The notes beneath the pieces are model-generated. The model saw only the letters and a program-made list of their open reading frames with translations. It had not been told where the DNA came from and made no database searches. Both the position numbers and the translations under genes were made by a program. From Coemansia sp. RSA 1804 (taxonomy: Eukaryota > Kickxellomycota > Kickxellomycetes > Kickxellales > Kickxellaceae), in NCBI GenBank assembly GCA_027578815.1, contig JANBTH010000831.1, positions 1 to 10,813 on the forward strand: 10,813 nt of DNA, read 5' to 3'. Every line of letters starts with the position of its first letter. The stretch's first letter is position 1. Shown piece after piece: positions 5,762-10,813 of the stretch.

Positions 5762-8608
5762 CTAGTTCAGGAAAAGCTCCCAGTCGCTGCCGATGGGTGC
5801 GGACAGGTCGTGGATAGTGAACTTTGTATCTGTTCTCCTCTTGCCGTAATCCAACGGCAGGTTGCTCTTACTGTTGCCGTTGACGGTGATAGTTGCGCTG
5901 GAGACCCTCCTGGCCTGGACACCAACAAACACAACGCTTTCAACAAGCACATCCGACATCTGCTCCAAGTACTCTCTCTGCTGAGCAGAGTCCACAGTAC
6001 GTGCGGATGGGCGTGAAACGAGGCTGCCACTGGTAAACGAGAAGTTGCGCTCAATGAAGCTGCCATCCTCGTAGCTGTACGACTCGCCGTCATCAACGTA
6101 GAGCCGTCCAGCGGCAGTTCCGTCGCGGCCGACATAGACGTAGAGCGTAAACGGATCGTGCTTCATGAAGGCGGAGGACTTGCGCTGGCGCTCGCGGGTG
6201 GGCACAATGGAGCCGCCGCGCACATAGACGAGGGTCTGAGCCAGATCAACGACGAACTGACGCCGACTGGGACCCAGATGGGTTTCGTGCGTGTGCATGT
6301 TGTACCAGTTCTCGTGTGACGGGAACCTCACGCTCACGGGCTTAGTCAAGTCTGGATCCATGGCAGGCGCAACCATGATGGACGGGCCAACCATGAACAC
6401 CTTCTCCTCGGCAAACAGGTCCTGGTCTGTGGGAAATTCCATCCACATTGGCCGCACGATGGGCATCCCCGTCAGATTCGCCTCGCGGAACAGCGTGTAC
6501 CAGTACGGGAGCATCCTGTAGCGCTCACGCACGGAGTTGCGGATGAGTGAAAAGTACGGTTCGTCAAACAGCCAGGGCTCGCGGCGCTTTGCGTATCTGT
6601 GGGAGTGGGCGCGGAAGAACGGGTACCAGATGCTCAGCTGGTACCAGCGGACCAGCAGCTCCGGCTCCGGGTCTCCAAAGAACCCGCCGACGTCGGCGCC
6701 CGAGAAATGCATGCCGGCAATACTGTTGCTCAGCACCATCGGAACCGAGACACGCAGATAGCTCCAGCTGGCGCCGTTGTCGCCGGTCCAGACGGCGCCG
6801 TACCGCTGGGACCCGGAAAAGAACGAGCGCGACAGGACAAACGGCCTCTTTGCTGGCGATTCGCGCGCCCGAAGGCCCTGGAACGTGGCCTTGTGGTTGA
6901 GCATTCCGTAGAGGTTATGCACGTCGCGGTGCTCCCAGCCGCCGTGGTGCGTGGCTGCCTTTTCGACGGTGCATTCGGGCATTCGGAACGCAGCGGGCTC
7001 GTTCATGTCGTTCCAGATGAACAGATCCTTGGTCGAGTCCGGGTACTTGTCGAACTGGTACTGCTCGCCGTACCAGCTGACTGCGTCGGGGTTGAGGAAG
7101 TCAACCCAGTTGGATTCCTTGGGCCAGCACCACGCCTTGTAGTCAGCCGGGGGTTTACTTTTGTTGGTGTTGCTGTTGGTAATGCTCTTGATCAGATATC
7201 CACTCTCGCTGCCCTGCTTCCATATGTGGTACGCCGGGTCGCACTTTACGTGCGGATCAATGATGGTCACCAGCTTATGGCCGTCGTAGGCCAGCTGCTT
7301 CTGCATAGCCATGGGGTCCGGGAACTTTGAGTAGTCCCACGTAAAGTACCGCATTCCGTCGGTGTAGTCGATGTCCAGCCAGATGACGTCGTACGGAATA
7401 TCGTGCTCGTGCATCTTGTCGCTGACAGTCAGCACATCCTCCTGGTCCAGATAGCTCCAGCGACACGTGTGGTACCCGAGCGCAAACTCCTGGGGCAGGG
7501 GCGTGGGCTCAACCAGATCCGCGTACTGGCTGTACAGATCAGATACAGTGGGACCCGGCATGAGGAACAGATCCAGAACACCCGTCTCGCTGACCCAGTG
7601 GGTGGTAACGCTGTCCGAACCTCCTCCCTCTTCTTTCTTGTCGCGAGTGATGTCAACAAGCGTCTCCGACGCATTGAGCCAGAACACGCCAACCGTGGCC
7701 GCTGTGTTGTGGGCCGCCATAAACGGGATTGCTCCGTACAGCGAGGCCGGGTCGTCTGAGTCGTATCCATACACATCGAGATTCCACAGACGGTACGGCT
7801 GGGTGTACCCGTCTTCATCAGAGCCATCCGTTGTCTTCAGCGACAGCGATGTTGCGTGCTCGGGTATGCCGTACACGTGCTCAAACCCAACAAAGCGGAT
7901 ATCCATGCCAAACGACTCTGGGCCGCGGTCCTTGTAATCAGTCCACGTCAGGAACGTATCCTTCCACTCGCCAGTCGCGTCATTGTCGATGGTCTCCTGG
8001 TCTGGCTTTGGACGCAGATGCTCCAGATGGAAGAACCCTTTGCCGTTGAGCTCGACAACAGGCACTCCGTTCTGCAGGTACGTCAGGGTCCACGGGTTCT
8101 CTGTTATCCGCACACTGAAGGCAGCGTTCTTCTTGTCGGTGTACCGCACAGTGTGCACCCTGACGCCATCGACAATCTCATGCGTGTGCTCCAGATCCTC
8201 TGCCAAGGCGTACTCCTGGCCATGACCCTCGTCACGGAGAACAAGTCGCTGGGTATCGTCGTATCTGGCAACATGGGGTTCCTCCTCCTGCGCACGCACA
8301 CGGATTGTGCCGTTCTTTAGGAAATGGACCTCGACCTTTAGCGGCACGCTTACATTCTTGTGCTGCACTACGGCTGCCAGTGTGTGGCCATCAAGACGCA
8401 CGCTGTCTTCCACAACGTTGTAGGGCGACGCTGGCAAAGCTGCGTCATTTGCTGGTTGTTTTTGAGATGCCGTCGTTGTTCTGACAAACTCCTGGTGCCG
8501 CAAGTAGAACGCAATGTCGTCGCTGGTCTTGAAATCGTCTCGCTTGACGGCCATCACCGTGTTTGATAGCAGAATGGCCGAGGCAGCAGCGTAAAACAGT
8601 CTGTTCAC
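5762..8608 (-). CDS. Glucosidase II alpha subunit (GH31), ER N-glycan processing
   Basis: A family 31 glycoside hydrolase very similar to glucosidase II alpha, which removes the two inner alpha-1,3-linked glucoses of N-glycans in the ER lumen with a separate HDEL-bearing beta subunit (family knowledge). The open frame of 948 codons is close to the usual length. Visible: a hydrophobic signal-peptide core (LFYAAASAILLSNTVMA, to about residue 20), a GIIalpha-like N-terminus (DDFKTS), GYHTCRWSY (378-386), YFTWDYSKFPDP, IWNDMNEP with nucleophile Asp534, VWTGDN with acid/base Asp610, and FSGADVGGFFGDPEPELLVRWYQ-type sequence at 635-657. Sequons at Asn85, 99, 312, 482, 711 and 855 fit an ER protein. 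No ER-retention tail, as expected for alpha. Odd points: the first codon given here is GTG, with no in-frame AUG before the signal peptide (the next AUG is at 8554, after it). The Cys pair of the N-terminal FKTC/FC motif is absent, and an Asn/Lys/Ser insertion lies near 475-487. Confidence 0.95.
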   Translation of the reverse strand: MNRLFYAAASAILLSNTVMAVKRDDFKTSDDIAFYLRHQEFVRTTTASQKQPANDAALPASPYNVVEDSVRLDGHTLAAVVQHKNVSVPLKVEVHFLKNGTIRVRAQEEEPHVARYDDTQRLVLRDEGHGQEYALAEDLEHTHEIVDGVRVHTVRYTDKKNAAFSVRITENPWTLTYLQNGVPVVELNGKGFFHLEHLRPKPDQETIDNDATGEWKDTFLTWTDYKDRGPESFGMDIRFVGFEHVYGIPEHATSLSLKTTDGSDEDGYTQPYRLWNLDVYGYDSDDPASLYGAIPFMAAHNTAATVGVFWLNASETLVDITRDKKEEGGGSDSVTTHWVSETGVLDLFLMPGPTVSDLYSQYADLVEPTPLPQEFALGYHTCRWSYLDQEDVLTVSDKMHEHDIPYDVIWLDIDYTDGMRYFTWDYSKFPDPMAMQKQLAYDGHKLVTIIDPHVKCDPAYHIWKQGSESGYLIKSITNSNTNKSKPPADYKAWCWPKESNWVDFLNPDAVSWYGEQYQFDKYPDSTKDLFIWNDMNEPAAFRMPECTVEKAATHHGGWEHRDVHNLYGMLNHKATFQGLRARESPAKRPFVLSRSFFSGSQRYGAVWTGDNGASWSYLRVSVPMVLSNSIAGMHFSGADVGGFFGDPEPELLVRWYQLSIWYPFFRAHSHRYAKRREPWLFDEPYFSLIRNSVRERYRMLPYWYTLFREANLTGMPIVRPMWMEFPTDQDLFAEEKVFMVGPSIMVAPAMDPDLTKPVSVRFPSHENWYNMHTHETHLGPSRRQFVVDLAQTLVYVRGGSIVPTRERQRKSSAFMKHDPFTLYVYVGRDGTAAGRLYVDDGESYSYEDGSFIERNFSFTSGSLVSRPSARTVDSAQQREYLEQMSDVLVESVVFVGVQARRVSSATITVNGNSKSNLPLDYGKRRTDTKFTIHDLSAPIGSDWELFLN

Positions 8609-8783
8609 TCGGGTGCGGAACGAGTACTTGCCAAGAATTCTTTAAAAAGGTGGGCTGGTGGGTATTGCAAAATATATCGATAAATAAGTAAATTATAAAA
8701 TGTCAGTAAATGTTGTTGAAAAGATCAGGTCTAGTAAATAATGTTTTTTCATCGCTTAAATACCCTTTTCCTCGTTTTTTGTT

Positions 8784-8823
8784 ACACATGTGTCCATATG
8801 TGCATATACATGTGTGTGTATGC
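8784..8823. repeat. ACACATGTGT palindrome and TG/CA-rich alternating tract
   Basis: A perfect 10-bp palindrome (8784-8793) is followed by alternating purine-pyrimidine sequence (catatgtgcatatacatgtg and onward). Such tracts can adopt Z-form DNA or act as simple repeats; a regulatory role cannot be shown from sequence. Confidence 0.5.
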
Positions 8824-8904
8824 GAGCGTGTGAGCCAAATCCTTTGTTCGTTTATTCACACTGCCATGGAACCTTCACTCATATAAAATAAGCACCTTAC
8901 TCAC

Positions 8905-8928
8905 GTGTCCAAGTATTATTCTGTGCAT
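8905..8928 (-). other. Candidate first mini-exon of the glucosidase II alpha gene
   Basis: ATG 8928 opens eight codons (MHRIILGH) ending at a consensus 5' splice site GTGAGTAAG (8904 downward). Joined to TAC at 8626 after an AAG acceptor, this gives an in-frame AUG-initiated leader before the signal-peptide core, with a 278-base intron. It would solve the missing start, but the acceptor is weak, and the donor overlaps a CACGTG E-box that could instead be a promoter element. Speculative. Confidence 0.25.
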
Positions 8929-9026
8929 GGCAAAAAAAAGAAAGACAAATCCAAGATGCAGTGGAACTACAGATATACAATTGGAGAACAATACAAGCGA
9001 TGTTTGATTATAATCCAACACCGCAC

Positions 9027-9733
9027 TCATGAATAACGTAGAATCAGAAGGCTATCAACAATAGTTCCTTGTTCCTTTTGTCTCAGCTCTACCCGCCTCT
9101 TGTTGAGTCCCGCAACAATCTCGAACAGTAATTGTGCTTGATGCATAATGTGGTCAACAAGTAGCTTAAAACCCGGTCTTTAATTGCTCTGATGTCCACA
9201 AAACGTGTGACTGTGTGTGGTCCCAATACTGTTCGATACTCACCACATACACAGAGTGTCTAAGATTCATGGTATCGTCCAATTTTGCACATCCTTCCCC
9301 CTTTTAAATAGAATATCTGTCATGTCTCGTTACCCTTTATTTATTCTTGTGTAAAAAAAAAAAGTAAAATGATAGATAGAAATGTTGGCAGAATTATTTC
9401 TTTCTTTGCTATTCGTAATGTCTGCAACCAATGCTCCAACTAAGAACGCTTGCGGAAGCCGGGCAGCCCACGTAAACAAGAAGGACGTCTAGTACTAGTT
9501 ACAACGGGCGTTTCCGGAGGAATATCTATTGTGTATGTAATTTCTTTTTTACGTATCTTACATTTTTCCTGTGCAAAACCAAGAAGTGAATGATCAAAAA
9601 TTTTTTCTGAACGCCCACCTACTGTCAAAAGGAAAAAGGATCCATCACCATTCATCTGGATATTTACTTCTATTCCTGGCTTGCTCATAAAAAAATTATC
9701 AACGTGGGCCACAAATGTAACTGGCTTACTCAT
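9027..9733 (-). CDS. Small split gene, about 143-residue unrecognised protein
   Basis: ATG 9733 is the first AUG after a TATA box 142 bases upstream. The contiguous frame runs 97 codons to a TAG at 9440; its first 77 look protein-like (VTFVAHVDNFF, GSFFLLTVGGRSEKIFDHSL, ITYTIDIPPE). After the stop, two further protein-like blocks lie downstream on the same strand: 9251-9300 (EGCAKLDDTMNLRHS) and 9027-9177 (PGFKLLVDHIMHQAQLLFEI, then VAGLNKRRVELRQKEQG and DSLLILRYS). They join in frame through a 73-base intron 9178-9250 (GTATGT...AAG). Joining 9503-9733 to 9300 through GTAACT...AAAAG (202 bases, pyrimidine-rich) gives a 143-residue protein with a beta-rich N-half and a long amphipathic helix. 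The first junction is weaker. Alternatives: a 97-residue protein ending at 9440, or two genes, the second starting at ATG 9270 (56 residues). No family recognised. Confidence 0.5.
9178..9250 (-). other. Predicted 73-base intron
   Basis: Donor GTATGT (9250 downward) and an acceptor ending TTAAAG at 9178 keep the reading frame open between two protein-like blocks. An alternative donor GTGAGT seven bases downstream (9243) would create an immediate TGA at the junction, so choosing between donors would switch the protein off. Confidence 0.4.
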
Positions 9734-9874
9734 ATTCTTTATTCAGCTGTTCTGTTTTGAAAAATAAAAGAGTTGGAAGATGTGGTTATAAGCTGTGGTA
9801 GCAAATTAAAATGTGAAGAAAGAATTGATGGGCAAACAACGCCCGCTTTGGTATGACAGGAATATTTGGGAGCA

Positions 9875-9882
9875 TTTATATA
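9875..9882 (-). promoter_or_regulatory. TATA box for the small split gene
   Basis: TATATAAA on the minus strand, 142 bases before ATG 9733. Counting about 30 bases to a start site, no AUG in any frame precedes ATG 9733, which supports that start codon. Confidence 0.45.
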
Positions 9883-10230
9883 CCACATTACAATTTGTGA
9901 AAAAAGTTATATTTGGCTTTCACAATAAGATATCTGAAAACCCCTGACGAAAGATGAAAGAAAATAGAATATTTTGATGTCCCAGCGGATATAAAATACG
10001 TAATTTCAGCGTCAGTGTAATAAATAATTTACGAGGATGATGGATCAAAAAAAAAGTTGGCTAAGAAATTTATTCCCAAAACACAAACACGTATGGCGCT
10101 GTAAATAAGAAAGTACCAAGAACACATTAAATATTACAAATTGCCTTTCAATGCTGACACCCAACATGGTTTCCGCATCACAGTCTGTAAAGCTTTGGAT
10201 TTGACTCTGGGTATTGTCAGGTTCTAGGGT

Positions 10231-10248
10231 CCCGCCTCGTTGTGCGGG
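10231..10248. other. Small GC-rich hairpin
   Basis: CCCGC and GCGGG form a 5-bp perfect stem with an 8-base loop (ctcgttgt), in a GC-rich patch inside AT-rich sequence. There is no T-run for an RNA polymerase III terminator directly after it, and no tRNA boxes. Function unknown. Confidence 0.3.
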
Positions 10249-10260
10249 TACAGGAGGGCT

Positions 10261-10365
10261 TTATAAAACGCAATGCTCATACTTTGGGTAACAGCAGATG
10301 CCTCCTTTCCAGTATCTGTCTATACTAGCATCCCTTGCCAGCTTCTCACGAAAATAGCTGGGGCT
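10261..10365 (-). other. Possible terminal exon of an unrecognised gene
   Basis: A pyrimidine-rich 3' splice site (TACTTTATTTCCAG) is followed at 10365 by 34 open codons and a TAA: SPSYFREKLARDASIDRYWK, then GGICCYPKYEHCVL. The residue mix looks protein-like and the block is more GC-rich than its surroundings. No upstream exon was found, and a frame this short can be open by chance; an overlapping plus-strand frame is equally long. Confidence 0.25.
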
Positions 10366-10813
10366 CTGGAAATAAAGTATCAAGAATAATAAATAAGTCT
10401 CTTATCATATAGCTTTTTGGCAAACAACGAGTCGATTGCTGAAGGAAAAAGCAAGTGAATGGTATGCAAGGCCAGGTAGACAAGTGGAGAAATAAAGAAA
10501 AGAAAAGAGACAAGTAACCAACAGAATGAACAGAAAGCCACAATGGCATAATGAAATGGGAATTTTAGTATTCAGTTAAACATTATCCGCTGGGTTTCAT
10601 ATTTCCGCCCGCCTTCATTCACAATGCATACACCATGTAGCGATAGAATATGGAATATACAAGTGGGAATTCTTGATAGTCTTTATATTGCCTTTTTTCT
10701 TTCTTTTATTATTTTGCCACTTTCATTGCCAATGAAGGGGGGGATGACGCAATCAGATACAGCGCGGAATTATTAAGCCCCGAGTGACTGACCCAGTTTC
10801 AATGTAAATTCAT

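Larger units (their letters stand above)
8609..9026. other. Spacer upstream of the glucosidase gene
   Basis: AT-rich sequence that should contain the glucosidase II alpha promoter or a first intron, and the 3' end of the small gene to the right. It has a TATA-like TTTTATAATT on the minus strand (8691-8700), a CACGTG E-box (8903-8908) and an alternating purine-pyrimidine stretch near 8784-8823. No gene is supported apart from the mini-exon candidate. Confidence 0.5.
9884..10813. other. AT-rich region to the right edge, no firm gene
   Basis: About 930 bases without a supported complete gene. It includes upstream sequence of the small split gene, a possible exon at 10261-10365, a GC hairpin at 10231-10248 and a G-run (8 G) at 10737-10744 next to ATGACGCAAT, which resembles a bZIP half-site pair. 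Short frames are low-complexity. Confidence 0.5.

Noticed and set aside
10346..10549. 67-codon minus-strand frame with hydrophobic runs
   Set aside because: It translates a pyrimidine tract leading into a splice-acceptor-like site, so it is more likely intron than exon.

Overview
The window looks like nuclear DNA of a fungus. Long GC-rich coding blocks sit in AT-rich spacers full of homopolymers, TATA-like boxes and polypyrimidine tracts. Short introns are suspected in the small loci, and one gene encodes a clear endoplasmic-reticulum glucosidase II alpha subunit. The intron-poor large genes and alanine/serine/glutamine-rich proteins would suit an early-diverging filamentous fungus. Assignment to the Kickxellomycotina (Coemansia or Linderina type) is only an impression. 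No rRNA, tRNA, CRISPR array or transposon was recognised.

All genes I can support lie on the minus strand. From left to right: (1) positions 1-2300, an uninterrupted reading frame of at least 766 codons that runs off the left edge. It is a low-complexity, highly charged protein I do not recognise, and a tandem-repeat charged helix and an (X-Gln)9 tract are built from DNA tandem repeats. (2) 2301-3790, about 1.5 kb of AT-rich spacer with a GC-rich island that holds a strand-biased G-run cluster (quadruplex-type) and a triple 9-bp repeat. (3) 3791-5536, a protein with four Myb/SANT-like repeats whose first residues resemble a mitochondrial presequence; its start codon is overlapped by an upstream ORF. 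(4) 5762-8608, glucosidase II alpha (GH31), the N-glycan-trimming enzyme of the ER. Its frame has no AUG for the signal peptide, so a small upstream exon or an unusual start is implied. (5) 9027-9733, a small gene read here as three exons, with a TATA box 142 bases upstream of its first AUG. (6) 9884-10813, AT-rich sequence with one possible exon and a small GC hairpin.

The genes show no obvious shared pathway. The Myb and glucosidase genes are tandem and separated by only 225 bp, so the Myb gene's promoter must lie in or next to the glucosidase 3' end. The strongest leads are the missing AUG and lost cysteines of the glucosidase, the possible mitochondrial Myb protein with its overlapping upstream ORF, the split small gene near 9.0-9.7 kb, and the large unrecognised repeat-bearing protein at the left edge.
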